Shown: positions 29,001 to 36,044 of the stretch, in pieces
Position numbering within the stretch: the stretch's first letter is position 1
Layout of the letters: each line of letters begins with the position of its first letter
Assembly: GCA_022495995.1 (NCBI GenBank)
Contig: JAFEMH010002592.1
Coordinates: forward strand, 124,001 to 188,000
Direction of reading: 5' to 3'
Source: Adenophora triphylla var. japonica
Taxonomy: Eukaryota > Streptophyta > Magnoliopsida > Asterales > Campanulaceae
Length of the DNA: 64,000 nt
Made by a program: the position numbers and the translations under genes
The notes under the pieces: model-generated
Told to the model about the DNA's origin: nothing
What the model saw: the letters and a program-made list of their open reading frames with translations, nothing else
Databases searched by the model: none

Positions 29001-31618
29001 CAATTGCCCCCGGACGTAGTTCACGAGTTGGTGAATGAACCGGGTAAACAACTCTTGTGTTCTTGTGTGTGATTGTTTCTTTCTTGTACGTGTGGGTGTG
29101 TTGGTTTCTTTGTTTTTGATTGCAACGGGAGAGCACCAAATTCACAACATATCTAACAATTGATAATGTAGAGCTTGCGAAAAAGACCCATAGTTGGCCT
29201 TTCGAATTCAAGAAGCAACCATATTCCACAGAACACAAGGTTCGTAAAGAGTTCGAATTCTAGTTTGGCATCTCTTTGCACGAGCTTTTGATATGCTTAG
29301 AGAATGATAACATGGCAGTTCACACTCGAACATGATATACTTAAGGAAGTCTTCCCAGAAATGATCATCTTGAGATTGCAATAACTATAATGTTCTAAGA
29401 GCTGCTAAAAAACATTTGAAGTATGTTACTGACATGTTTCAACAGTCACCCAAATTCACCTCCTTTTTAAAATAATATAATATTCACAAATTGGATTTAT
29501 GTATCCATTTATGTTGGGGTAAATCTTGGACGGCATGCTTACCGGATCGTTTATAGTATCGACACGAGCTTGTACATATTTACCATCTTGATTCTACCGA
29601 GCAGAGGGGTAGGGTTGACGGCAAGGTGGAAAGATGACATAAAAAAGACAAAAAAGTACCTCATTTCATGGAAACTTTCAGTATGGGCTCCAACAATCAA
29701 ATTGAAACAAATTTCAGCATTCACTATAAAAGACTTGACCATATTTGGACATAAGTTGCATAATTAAAGCTTGTTAACAAAATTAAGCAACTTAAATAAC
29801 TAGATAGAGAACTAAGAGGTCGAAATCAAGAGCTGGCACTGATGAAAAATTTCACTTCTCAAAATTCACAAGATGTAAAACAGAAAGAAGTAACTGAGAG
29901 GGCAGTACCTTGTCAACGTAATTCCCATGTTTGCGGGGTACCTCTTCCACAACCCAACCATCAGGGAGATTGAAACGTGGGGTGGCCACAGCACTTGTCT
30001 GGGCCATGATAGCCAATTGACGTTTATTAGATTCCTCTTCCGCAAGCCTGAACAACTGCAATAAAAATTGTAAGATTTTAGAAAAATTGTAACAAATTAT
30101 AAAAATGTTCAATATTTTGACTTATCAAAATATAAAATCCTGGAGTTTATAGAACCAGTATAATTAACTGCTTTTTATCTCATCCAGTAGAAGGAAGAAC
30201 CTTCACTTTCTTTTATAACTGTTGTTGCTGCAAATATGATAGGTTGAGTCGTTACCTTTCCACCAGAAATGATCATCTTTCGACTGCCCCGATGCTGTGA
30301 AGCCCAGAAATATAAACTTAAAAAGACGTCAAAGATGAATAAACTTAAGTTCATAATCATCTTGTTGTTCAAAACTCAGCTGGAAAAAGAATACTAGCTT
30401 ATAACCTCACCTTAACATGATAGTCTAGTCTGTATGCCCTGGAGCTCCTTGGTGATCTAACTGGCTCTCCTTTCATGTACCTCTCAACTTCTTTTCGAGA
30501 TCGTAATTTGTATCCAGTTCCTCTCTCAATGTAATACTGCACAATACGATACAATAATTTCGGTCCTCAGTTTGGACACATACTTTAAGAATTGTATATA
30601 GGAGAGTAAGTAACTCTGGTGCCAGTTTTGAACACTTGTATGAATCCGCAATGCCAGTAACACTAAAGGGGTTGTAAAATATAACCATTCATATTTCCGT
30701 TCCTGAATTTCAAAAAGTGTAAATTTCCAACAGTTGTGAAGCCATGTTGATGATCAGGGGGTCGTCCCCCCTTTGTGTATTAAAAGTTAACATCCCACCA
30801 CCTTTAAAATTAGAGAAGTTAATCGTTAATACTAAAAACAATTGAAAAAAAATCTATTTTGACCCCCCCACCCCTCTTCAAGAAAAAGTAACCAAGTTAT
30901 AATTTTGACCTTCCAGTCTAATTTGTATATCATGACGTAACATTTTTATTTTGAAACGATCCCGGCCTCTTTGAACGAAATTCTGGCATCTCGGCACTGG
31001 TTCCAAGCTCATTCATTGCAAAAGTAGGCATTTTCTCGACTGATCCTAACATAGTTATAGAAAATCTTTTTGCCATTCATATTATGATTACCATCCCGAA
31101 GGAATTAACCTTGTGAGTTCTGACAATGCTGCATATGGTCTAGAAATAGAAAATTTCACATTTTTTGCAGAAATTGTAAATGCATGCAGTCAATCATGAA
31201 TTAAATACACCAAGTATACTTACAATTACAATCAATTAAAAGGATTCCAAAATTTTCAGAAGCGCAGCAAATCGTCTATTTCAGAAGGTGTATCAAAATT
31301 CTAAATAAATTAGCTAAATGTAAAATTGAGCTATCTTAGCGGCATTGACCAACACAAATTGGGGAAAAGTAAAGGTTTAGAGGAACTAATTACCCGGTCA
31401 ACTCGGTCACCGCTGGAGCGAATAACCTGGCGCACACGCCAACCTGGGGGAAGTTTGAAGCGTGGGGAGACGGTGGCGATCGCGGTGGAGGTAGGGACCG
31501 GATTATTCACAATTGCTAGCTGACGATGGTGGTCGGAGTAGTTGTCGGTGCGGCGGTCAATGTTGGTGTGGCGGAGCACGCGTAGTGGCACTAGCATTCC
31601 CTGTTCCTGCTCCTCCAT
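7828..31618 (-). CDS. MBD7-like methyl-CpG-binding-domain protein (six exons, one ~21.6-kb intron)
   Basis: Exons on the minus strand are 31394-31618, 30411-30536, 30256-30294, 29909-30055, 8162-8326 and 7828-8055. All junctions are phase 0 and together give about 309 residues. Two methyl-CpG-binding domains are visible (LPPGWRVRQVIRSSG... and LPDGWVVEEVPRKHG...), each split by an intron at the same place, just before YYxExGT. The C-terminus (PPSKVNWVIASSGG... VKQQW) matches the sticky C-terminal domain of Arabidopsis MBD5/6/7, which recruits alpha-crystallin-type partners. Proteins of this class bind methylated CpG in the nucleus; MBD7 is linked to active demethylation and anti-silencing. 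MBD7 itself has three MBDs, so this two-domain form may be a variant. The start is the ATG preceding EEQEQGMLVPLRVL. Confidence 0.85.
8162..8326 (-). CDS. MBD gene exon 5 (second half of MBD-2)
   Basis: This exon encodes 55 residues starting YYYEPGTRRRFRSLVAVEKH, exactly the second half of an MBD in phase with exon 4. The acceptor is TTTTTAG. The donor is AAG followed by GCAAGT, a textbook GC-AG intron donor. Exon 4 ends VDK and this exon begins YYYEPGT, so the junction matches the family consensus despite the 21.6-kb gap. Confidence 0.85.
8460..8628 (-). mobile_element. tRNA-derived SINE with 13-bp TSD
   Basis: Both sides carry GTATCAGCTTACT (8447-8459 and 8629-8641). On the minus strand the element starts GCCAAAGAGCTCTAGC. 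It has an A box TAGCTCAAGCAA (8606-8617) and a B box GATTCGAATCC (8561-8571), and ends in an A-rich tail. Pol III internal promoter, A-rich tail and a TSD over 10 bp together define a SINE, moved by LINE machinery. It sits in the same orientation as the host MBD gene. Confidence 0.85.
8830..9423 (+). repeat. 5' LTR of the gypsy derivative
   Basis: A 594-bp LTR with ends TGATGT...ACATCA. It carries three paired palindromic motifs: CTCGGCCGAG at about 8919 and 8941, GCTCGGACGAGT and GCTCGAACGAGC at about 8990 and 9011, and CTCGGCCGAG again at about 9034 and 9056. TATAAATA (9228-9235) is a likely promoter. The sequence TGGTATCAGACC right after the end supports the boundary. Confidence 0.9.
9426..9440 (+). 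other. Primer-binding site (initiator tRNA-Met type)
   Basis: TGGTATCAGACC starts two bases after the 5' LTR end. It is complementary to the 3' end of plant initiator tRNA-Met, the usual primer of many gypsy and copia elements. Confidence 0.8.
9567..10004 (+). pseudogene. Ty3/gypsy gag fragment
   Basis: A 145-residue frame containing LEAYACNFLAQSARADLDES, VARFISGLRVGIKTQVELFA and SEVITRAKKVERQLL. This pattern is usual for gypsy gag (FxxGL....I...V, KAxxxE). Downstream, in another frame, a worn zinc-knuckle (RAHGYQCPTRQDI) is visible at about 10070-10110. The start and the knuckle are frame-broken, so no gag protein can be made. Confidence 0.65.
10005..10826 (+). pseudogene. Degenerate post-gag interior of the gypsy derivative
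   Basis: Short frames include LDNGSQATLVAHSS at about 10311, possibly a worn protease. No RT, RNase H or integrase motif is seen. The interior ends with a purine tract (AAGAGGGGGCGCA, 10814-10826) directly before the second LTR, which marks the plus-strand primer site. Confidence 0.5.
10827..11414 (+). repeat. 3' LTR of the gypsy derivative
   Basis: A 588-bp copy of the LTR at 8830-9423. Differences are mostly 1-2 base gaps or changes at CAG, CTG and CGG strings (for example GACAGAAG against GACGAAG), with long identical stretches elsewhere. The same paired CTCGGCCGAG motifs are present, one changed to CTCTGCCGAG. Confidence 0.9.
11517..12023 (+). repeat. 5' LTR of the outer copia element
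   Basis: A 507-bp LTR. Near 11615-11718 it carries four copies of the palindromic motif GGGCGACCGCCC (some worn), arranged as two close pairs. CTATATAAACATAG at about 11806-11820 is a likely TATA region. Confidence 0.9.
12079..13294 (+). pseudogene. Outer copia gag-protease region, frame-broken
   Basis: The frame at 12079-12399 starts with the copia gag signature RLKNHIEKFNGANFTFWKTR. The frame at 12484-12981 holds gag (VLACFLLKSSLDSWEV), a worn zinc knuckle (QSCGELGHVGYDRPG, lacking the first cysteine) and a protease motif (CWIPGASCHASGDAESMRRY, where DSGAS is expected). The frame at 13040-13294 holds VGQLDSEGYGVSF, the post-protease segment. At least two frame changes and altered catalytic residues show it is dead. 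Confidence 0.75.
13558..14917 (+). repeat. Angela-like LTR 1
   Basis: A 1360-bp LTR with ends TGTTGG...CCAACA. Near the promoter (CTATATATA at about 14400) it has two CCGCGCGACAT motifs (about 14408 and 14441) flanking an inverted repeat TATTAAGCC-aac-GGCTTAATA (14418-14438). A TATAAATAC box follows at about 14524. It is preceded by the left AGGTA duplication. Confidence 0.9.
15150..15290 (+). repeat. GTCGCGCGACAT motif array in the Angela-like leader, copy 1
   Basis: Three copies of the palindrome-centred string GTCGCGCGACAT (the third worn to GTCACGCGACAT) lie about 45 bases apart. Each is followed by A/G-rich spacer and AAGCC or GAGCC. The same core occurs twice in the LTR beside the TATA region. 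The second copy of the element has the same array near 21975-22075. Confidence 0.7.
15340..15660 (+). repeat. Leader tandem repeat, ~110-bp unit x3 (copy 1)
   Basis: Three units start GATATGAAAA or GTATATGAAAA, continue TGGATGTTATAAAATTGAG, and end with TTAATAATTATCGCAATG. They lie in the untranslated leader of the element. A short frame follows (15668-15883, repeated at 22479-22694); it looks conserved only because the whole element is duplicated. Confidence 0.75.
16314..16528 (+). repeat. Leader direct repeat, ~107-bp unit x2 (copy 1)
   Basis: Two units begin CCTAAGAGTCATATA and contain CTTGAGCGGTGCGCCATAGC. The only differences are a few bases. The same pair occurs in copy 2 at about 23118-23330. 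Function unknown. Confidence 0.75.
17539..17784 (+). pseudogene. copia pre-integrase domain, copy 1
   Basis: The 81-residue frame ends FIWHCRLGQINKKHISKLH, the GAG_pre-integrase zinc-binding motif of copia polyproteins (H..C..LGHIN expected, with Gln replacing a His here). The preceding residues correspond to the protease-integrase linker. It is closed by a stop directly after KLH. Confidence 0.7.
18237..18659 (+). pseudogene. copia integrase C-terminal part, copy 1
   Basis: The frame reads VRSMMCQSDFP, NAVTLNRVPTKSVPKAPHEM and WHGRKLSLSFMKIWGCESYV. These match the stretch after the catalytic Glu of copia integrases (LNRVPSKSV.KTPYEIW). The catalytic Asp region upstream is in broken frames. 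Integrase would insert the DNA copy into the genome. Confidence 0.75.
18752..19561 (+). pseudogene. copia reverse transcriptase, copy 1
   Basis: The first part (18752-18949) reads DPTCYQEAMSSPNLDKWLGT and NNQVWNLIGLPKSV, the N-terminal copia RT block. The second (19274-19561) reads GIISIVYYNDILLIGKQVPT and FSMKDMGKAAYILGIKIYKD. The catalytic YVDD motif is YYND here, so the enzyme would be inactive as read. The middle of the domain is broken by several stops. Confidence 0.75.
19620..20340 (+). pseudogene. copia RNase H region, copy 1
   Basis: Across changing frames the plus strand reads DAVMYAIICTRPNVSYALSM, MILKYLRRTKDTFLGF and DIRDSLTKTL. These are the landmarks from the end of RT to the RNase H C-terminus of copia elements. 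There is no continuous frame. Confidence 0.6.
20371..21735 (+). repeat. Angela-like LTR 2 (middle, shared)
   Basis: A 1365-bp middle LTR that serves as 3' LTR of copy 1 and 5' LTR of copy 2. No target duplication flanks it. Diagnostic sites in its first 900 bp match LTR 3 (for example ATTATGGGTAC and TATTTGGACATG), while GCAGCGGTTTGGCTTGACTG at about 21285 matches LTR 1. This pattern is expected if it formed by unequal recombination. Confidence 0.85.
24338..24553 (+). pseudogene. copia pre-integrase domain, copy 2
   Basis: Same as 17539-17784 up to NNMSKR. There a short deletion relative to copy 1 (AACAAAGCG against AGCAAGCG) shifts the frame, and the LWHCRLG-type motif is read in another frame. 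Confidence 0.65.
25086..25472 (+). pseudogene. copia integrase C-terminal part, copy 2
   Basis: Reads NAVTPNRVPTKSVPKAPHEM and SLSFMKIWGYESYVKRL. Compared with copy 1, CTGAATCG is CCGAATCG and GCGAATC is ACGAATC. The frame ends in an acidic linker (EVQEPENNMEPRVE) before RT. Confidence 0.7.
25469..26408 (+). pseudogene. copia reverse transcriptase, copy 2
   Basis: The N-terminal block reads EAMSSPNLDKWLGTMESKLQ (to 25723). The palm block at 26121-26408 reads GIISIVYYDDILLVGKQVPT and GKAAYILGIKIYKD. The motif is YYDD here, closer to the active YVDD than copy 1. The middle remains stop-broken. Confidence 0.7.
27173..28523 (+). repeat. Angela-like LTR 3
   Basis: A 1351-bp LTR at the right end of the triple-LTR unit. 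It is directly followed by the right AGGTA duplication and the remaining outer copia sequence. The paired CCGCGCGACAT motifs and inverted repeat beside the TATA region are preserved (about 28018-28064). Confidence 0.9.
28524..28634 (+). other. 3' tail and polypurine tract of the outer copia
   Basis: This runs from the right AGGTA duplication of the inner element to the outer 3' LTR. It reads GTGTCAAGCCAATATGG and ends in the purine tract GGTGGGAGAT. The gag-side break at 13557 and this point are adjacent in the pre-insertion element, so the outer copia had already lost its integrase, RT and RNase H. Confidence 0.6.
28635..29149 (+). repeat. 3' LTR of the outer copia element
   Basis: A 515-bp copy of 11517-12023. 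It has four GGGCGACCGCCC motifs at about 28741, 28762, 28803 and 28825, better preserved than in the 5' LTR. It is directly followed by the TATCT target duplication. Confidence 0.9.
29155..29908. other. Host intron remainder next to MBD exon 4
   Basis: A 754-bp AT-rich stretch between the outer copia target duplication and exon 4. Short frames (for example 29551-29767, both strands) have no recognisable content. It is the largest surviving piece of the original intron. Confidence 0.6.
29909..30055 (-). CDS. MBD gene exon 4 (first half of MBD-2)
   Basis: This exon encodes 49 residues: an acidic/basic helix (LFRLAEEESNKRQLAIM), then PRFNLPDGWVVEEVPRKHG and NYVDK, the first half of the second MBD. 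The donor is GTACTG. The next exon lies 21.6 kb away at 8326, beyond all the nested elements. Confidence 0.85.
30256..30294 (-). CDS. MBD gene exon 3 (13-codon linker microexon)
   Basis: A 39-base exon encoding HRGSRKMIISGGK, between a CACAG acceptor and a GTAACG donor. It is phase 0 on both sides. HRGS recurs as NRGS at the start of exon 6, so exons 3 and 6 may derive from duplicated linkers. Confidence 0.65.
30411..30536 (-). CDS. MBD gene exon 2 (second half of MBD-1)
   Basis: This exon encodes 42 residues beginning YYIERGTGYKLRSRKEVERY, the second half of the MBD fold, followed by a basic linker. It is bounded by a TGCAG acceptor and a GTGAGG donor. Joined to exon 1 in phase 0 it restores the usual VDK/R-YY junction of plant MBDs. 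Confidence 0.85.
31394..31618 (-). CDS. MBD gene exon 1 (start, first half of MBD-1)
   Basis: This exon encodes 75 residues from the ATG at 31618. A polar N-terminus is followed by SPRFKLPPGWRVRQVIRSSG and DRVDR, the beta-hairpin part of the first MBD. It ends at a GTAATT donor. I see no other in-frame upstream ATG supporting a longer protein. Confidence 0.8.
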
Positions 31619-32180
31619 TGTTGAAATTCGTAAAATGCTTAATTTTACACACTCTGGCAGTGGTGGTACGTTTTAAAATAAGCTGTGTATATTTGAGGTA
31701 TTGTCATTTAAAAAGGATTGCCTCGTATTGGTCATGTAGTTGGATTATTGCTCCCTCCCTCGGTCTCATTACAAAAAGGTTTGCTCCCTCCCTAGAGAAC
31801 GAGAGTGTATTGCCCGAGGAACCTTTGACATGGGTACTCAATTCGATAACAAGAAATTCTAACAATATTGTTTTTTGTACAGTACATCAACTCATTTGAA
31901 AATTTCAGAAAGTCGTCTCAAATATCATTACTACTGTCAGTTATCTCGTTGGTTCAAATACATAATGGACTTGCATCCTAAACTAAACTGCTTAACGGGA
32001 TTGTATCCTAAACGACTTAACGAGATCGCCTCTTGGACTACTTAATAATCGAAATGGAATACAGAAAATTGGTTTAGGAAAGACTTCTATTATTATAAAG
32101 CAAGAGGATCAACTCAAAGTGGTCAAAATATTAATTACTCCTTACTCGCTCATAAATAACCGAGCTAATGAGTCGGGGGC
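31619..32180. other. Upstream region of the MBD gene
   Basis: This presumably holds the 5' UTR and promoter of the MBD gene (minus strand). No convincing TATA box or CpG-rich block can be named. A plus-strand frame across exon 1 (31513-31899) is a shadow of the gene. Confidence 0.5.
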
Positions 32181-32560
32181 TACTGATGTGACAATAGAAA
32201 ATTTTACGAAAAATACGATTTGCCTAATGGGCAAAATGAAAATAACAAATATATAAAAAATGTGTAATATTATGGGAATAAAATGATCATTATTGATATC
32301 TAAACCCCAATATATTATGATAAATATGGCGGCCCAAGATATCTAAATCCCAATATATTATGATAAATATGGCGGCCCAAATGGACAGCTCATATGGGCA
32401 AATGGGCAGATGGGCTTTATGGCAAAAGCCCCTCCTCAATCTAAATATTAAAGAAGTGTCTCATTTAAAAAAAAAAATGTGAGATTCGGGTTGAGACTCT
32501 CTCTCTCTCTCTCTTTTCCTCCCAAAACCCCAAAATCTCTCTTTAAAGGTTCAATACTTA
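32181..32560. repeat. Possible LTR remnant with a 43-bp tandem duplication
   Basis: GAGTCGGGGGCTAC followed by TGATGTGACAATAG looks like a purine tract joined to an LTR start. No matching partner LTR or target duplication was found. Inside, a 43-bp unit starting GATATCTAAA and ending GGCGGCCCAA occurs twice with one change (32295-32337, 32338-32380). A (CT)n run lies at about 32493-32513. Confidence 0.35.
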
Positions 32561-32577
32561 CACACTCAAAGTATATA

Positions 32578-32851
32578 CTCCCTCCGTCCCGCTAGTAAGT
32601 TCACACTTACTGTTTACGCGTAAATTAAGGAAAAAGTTAATGAAAAAAATGTTGTGAGTATGAAAAGTGAGATTATAGAGAAAAAGTGGGGTAGGAAATA
32701 GTGATTTGATTGGTGTTGTGAGTATAAAAGTAAGTAGGAGAGAGAATTAGTAGGTGGAATAGTAAAGATTCTTTGTCATTTTAGAAAGTGTGAAGTTTGT
32801 AATGGGACGCCCAATGAAAAAAGTGTACAGGTTATAGCGGGACGGATGTAG
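32578..32851. mobile_element. Stowaway-like (Tc1/mariner) MITE
   Basis: The termini are CTCCCTCCGTCCCG and, inverted, CTACATCCGTCCCG, flanked by TA on both sides. The 274-bp body is non-coding with inner complementary strings (AAGTTCACACTT and AAGTGTGAAGTT). TA target, CTCCCTCCGT ends and size fit Stowaway elements. Single ends of related elements also lie near 7620, 35890 and 47190. Confidence 0.85.
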
Positions 32852-32853
32852 TA

Positions 32854-33214
32854 TTGATTATTCTCATACAAGAGGATTTTGGGTGAAAGACCCCCTACCC
32901 CTAAAGGTGCCTTACTTTGTATATCGCAAACGGAAATTTAATGTCGTAAACAACCATATTTTTAATCTAACTTGGAAATTATCGACCGGCGAGTAAATTT
33001 TTTGTAGCATCGATCTTTCTCTATATACCTTTTTTTTTTCAAATTCAGACAACATACACATATAAGATATATATAAGGTAGGTTCGTATATAACATGTGC
33101 GGTGTAAAGTAGAAAGTTGATTTAGCTTGAAAGCATGAGCCAAAACATCGAAACTGGTATACATGACCGTTATCTTAATGGACCGAGTACGTGTACAAAG
33201 AAATTGGCACACAT
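32854..33214. other. Spacer between the MITE and the MULE
   Basis: 360 bases of AT-rich sequence with no recognisable gene, repeat or regulatory array. Confidence 0.6.
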
Positions 33215-33223
33215 TGATTTTAG

Positions 33224-33390
33224 GAAAAATTTCTCTTTACCCACATTTCTCAAATCATAACTCAAAAAAATACAACCCAAATTAAAAAAGACAACTCCCT
33301 TTTATATTCCAAATCAAAATTTCTTTAAACCCCAAAATACCATATACCGGTCGAATACATTCACAGCGCCGTTAACATCAAATCTTTCGA
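33224..33390 (+). repeat. Left terminal inverted repeat of the outer MULE
   Basis: Starts GAAAAATTTCTCTTTACCC and runs to about GCGCCGTTAAC. Its inverted counterpart is best matched by the right end of the inner MULE (36590-36755), and more weakly by 45230-45380. The two end types (L and R) of this family have diverged. Confidence 0.75.
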
Positions 33391-33631
33391 TCGCTTAATC
33401 CATGCAATAATTCATGCCGTTTCTTAAGGATCGTTATTGAAGAAATTTGAAATTGCAATCCTTTCATCCAATTCAATCAATCCGGAAAAAAGGTATTACA
33501 TCCGAATTATGATCTTGATTGAATTCAGTTTATATTTTGTATTAATTTTTATTTGTTTTTTCTTCAGAATTTTGAGGTTGTGATGAATTTTTTGATTGAA
33601 TTAATTTACAGATAAAATAACTTTACCCTCA

Positions 33632-34299
33632 ATGGAGTCTAAGGTGATGTTGATGTTGAATTATGGAAGATTTTCTGTTGTTACTAGGTTTGATCAATTT
33701 GATTCTTATAAATCTATTGTTGAATTTAGTTGCAACCGATGGAACAGTTTGAAAAGGGAGTCAATCTCGATGTCATATCTGTTAGATGAGAAAAGGTCGT
33801 GCATGTTGTCTAGTGAGCAAGATTTCATCTGTATGGGTGTTATGATTGCTCGTAGGAATATTGAGCTACTAGAAATAAATGTGAATGATTTGAGTATCTG
33901 TGTTAGTAATGTCAGTGATTCCTTCGAGAAATCATTTTCCACTATATGTGAAGGCAGTAGTAGTAGAAATGATGATAATGTCAAATTCTTCTATCACAAA
34001 GAAAAGAGAATGAGAAGTGCGGAATGGGCAGACGCAATACAAAATATTGAGCAGATATTTGAAGGTGGCTCTAGTGAATTTAGGAATGCATTGTGTAAGT
34101 TTGCAACTGAAGTGGGGTTTGATTTCAATTATGTGAAAAATGAACCTACTCGTATTACGGTTGTATGCTCACACAAAGAATCAAAAGGTTGTCAATGGAA
34201 AATACATGCCTCAATTGAAAAATGCAGTGGATATTTCTACATAAGAAAATATATTCCTGATCATATATGCAAGGATGCGATTAGTTGTGATTTTGGGCA
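33632..34299 (+). CDS. mudrA-like: MULE transposase exon 1 (N-terminal DNA-binding part), interrupted
   Basis: From the ATG at 33632 the frame gives about 222 residues. The N-terminal block is poorly conserved. From about residue 132 it shows the MuDR-type DNA-binding domain: IEQIFEGGSSEFRNALCKFA, FNYVKNEPTRITVVCSHKES, then CQWKIHAS and YIPDHICKD, the Cys/Cys/His zinc-like pattern of that family. At about 34290 the frame is cut by the inner MULE (target duplication TTTTGGGCA). The 24 further residues up to 34348 come from the inserted element. The rest of the protein resumes at 36756. Confidence 0.85.
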
Positions 34300-34430
34300 A
34301 GAGTCAAGGACTCTTAAACCCATAGTCCAGATTAATAAGCCATTTTAACCCATTTGAGATGAAAATCCCACTAAACCCCAATATTTAACGGACCATGCGC
34401 TGTTAATTTTCCCGTAACACCAAATCCCGG
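34300..34430 (+). repeat. Left terminal repeat of the inner MULE (R-type end)
   Basis: Shares AGAGYYAAGGACYC, CCATTTTAACCC and TTTGAGATKAAAATYCC with the inverted right end of the outer element (45230-45380). This identity between R-type ends shows the two MULEs are one family. Confidence 0.7.
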
Positions 34431-34950
34431 CTCCTTCTCATTCTGAGCCAAATCCAACCCTCGCTGATCTGAGCCAAATCCCGGCGACATCTCAGATCTG
34501 AGCCAAATCCCGGCTCCTTCTCATTTTTTTTCAAGAAAATTATGTAGGTTTGCAGAGAGAGGGAATTCGGTCTTTGTTTGGTTTTGAGACCGGAGAATTG
34601 GGAGAAGGTTTGACGGTGGTGAAGGTTGAGGTTGGGGAGGATTCCGGTGAGGAGAAGCTAGGATTGATGAGGTTGCGATTGGGTGAGCTTGGGTCGCCGG
34701 TTAATTGGGAGGTGATGGAGAGGTTTTAATGGAAGGTTTGGCCGGAGATTCGTGAGGCCAGGTTGAGGGATTTGGTGAAGAAGGTTGAGGTTGGGACGGC
34801 AATGGCGAGGGAGTTGGTTTTGAGATGAGGTCGCCGGTGAGGGAGCTTCCTTTCTGCGTATAGAGAGAGAGAGGAGAGAGAAGGAGGTGAGATCTGTGTG
34901 TGTAACTGTGTGTGGGATTGTGAGAGGCTTCCTCCTTTAACAAATGACAG
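34431..34950. pseudogene. Probable captured host-gene fragment(s) in the inner MULE
   Basis: The string AGCCAAATCCCGGC occurs three times (34430-34515), followed by GA-rich sequence and a plus-strand reading VNWEVMERF, a stop, then WKVWPEIREARLRDLVKKVE. The GC content and codon-like texture differ from the AT-rich flanks, suggesting captured gene pieces. I cannot name the source. TGCGTATAGAGAGAGAG (about 34855) recurs near 51060 in another MULE-like element. Confidence 0.4.
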
Positions 34951-35099
34951 GAATTGGTATTTTTACATGTCTTTTATCCTTTGATATAGGACCCGTTCAA
35001 GTGACCTTTTGTCATATGAATTGTATATTTAAATTTTTGGGGTTTGTCAATGTTGTAAAGGCATTTTTACAGGACCAATTAAAGAGCTTATAGCTTTGT

Positions 35100-35855
35100 A
35101 TATGATGTTTCCAGGTCATATACCATTTGCTATAGGACCATATACCATTTGCTATAGTTTGGTCCTATAGCAATTGGTATAGGACCATTCAAAGGTCTTA
35201 TACCATTTGCTATAGTTTGGTCCTATAGCAACTGATATAAGACCTGACAACATCATATACAAAGCTATAACCCCTTTAATTGGTCCTATATCAACAGGTA
35301 TAGGACCTGGCAACATCATATACAAAGCAATAAGACCTTTGAATGGTCTTATAGCAATTGGTATAGGACCTGTCAATATCATATACAAAGCTATAAGCCC
35401 TTTAATTGGTCCTATAGCAACTGGTATATGACCTGGCAACATCATATACAAAAGCAATAAGACCTTTGAATGGTCCTATAGCAATTGGTATAGGACCTGT
35501 CAATATCATATACAAAGCTATAAGCCCTTTAATTGGTCCTATAGCAACTGGTATAGGACCTGGCAACATCAAATACACAGCTAAAAGAAACTTTAAATAG
35601 TCCTATAACAAGTGCTATAGGACTTGTCAACATCATATACAAAACTTTAAGACCTTTTAATGGTCCTATAGCAAGTGATATAGACACTTGATTTATTGTT
35701 TTTTGTGAATAACAATGTGGCAAATGGTATGGGACCTGGCAACATCATATACACAATGTGCCAGGTCCTATACCAATTGCTATAGGACCATTCAAAGGTC
35801 TTGTTGCTTTGTGTATGATGTTGCCAGGTCCTATATCAGTTGCTATAGGACCTTA
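35100..35855. repeat. 26-bp palindrome array, 63-bp period, inner MULE
   Basis: About 12 copies of a palindrome with half-site GGTCCTATAGCAA face a complementary half. Those at 35219, 35282, 35345, 35408, 35472, 35535, 35599 and 35662 are spaced 63-64 bp by a spacer starting TGGCAACATCATATAC. Flanking copies (35113, 35764, 35827) carry the spacer in reverse orientation. Two unit types alternate (A-B-A-B from 35345). The copy at 35599 has AGTCC and GGACT at its ends, so both arms changed together. Confidence 0.9.
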
Positions 35856-36044
35856 AGAAGTATACATTTATACCATGGCTCACTTGAAATGGGACGGATG
35901 GAGTATAAATTGGCATCGTGGGAGTAGTGATATATACAGGATTATAAGCAAAATTACATCGCAAAATTGAGAGGTCATTTACCATTGGCTTTAAAACAAA
36001 AAGAACACTAAAATAAAATAAAAATAAAAATAAAATTGACCAAG

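Larger units (their letters stand above)
11517..29149 (+). mobile_element. Ty1/copia element (outer), split by an inner copia element, TSD TATCT
   Basis: LTRs at 11517-12023 and 28635-29149 begin TGTTGGGATTGG and end TTCACAACA, and are flanked by TATCT (11512-11516, 29150-29154). The 5' LTR is followed by a tRNA-Met-like primer site (CCGGTATCGTAGC). The purine tract GGTGGGAGAT precedes the 3' LTR. Only gag, the protease start and a short 3' tail remain around the inner insertion at 13558-28523, so most of pol was lost before or after the inner element arrived. Confidence 0.9.
8327..29908 (-). other. Giant fourth intron of the MBD gene (21,582 bp)
   Basis: The intron runs from the GTACTG donor after exon 4 to the TTTTTAG acceptor before exon 5. 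Named insertions fill all but about 1.15 kb: SINE 8460-8628, gypsy derivative 8830-11414 and nested copia elements 11517-29149. The remaining host pieces (8327-8446, 8642-8824, 11420-11511, 29155-29908) show nothing recognisable. It splits the second MBD in the middle of its fold, so correct splicing is essential for that domain. Confidence 0.8.
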
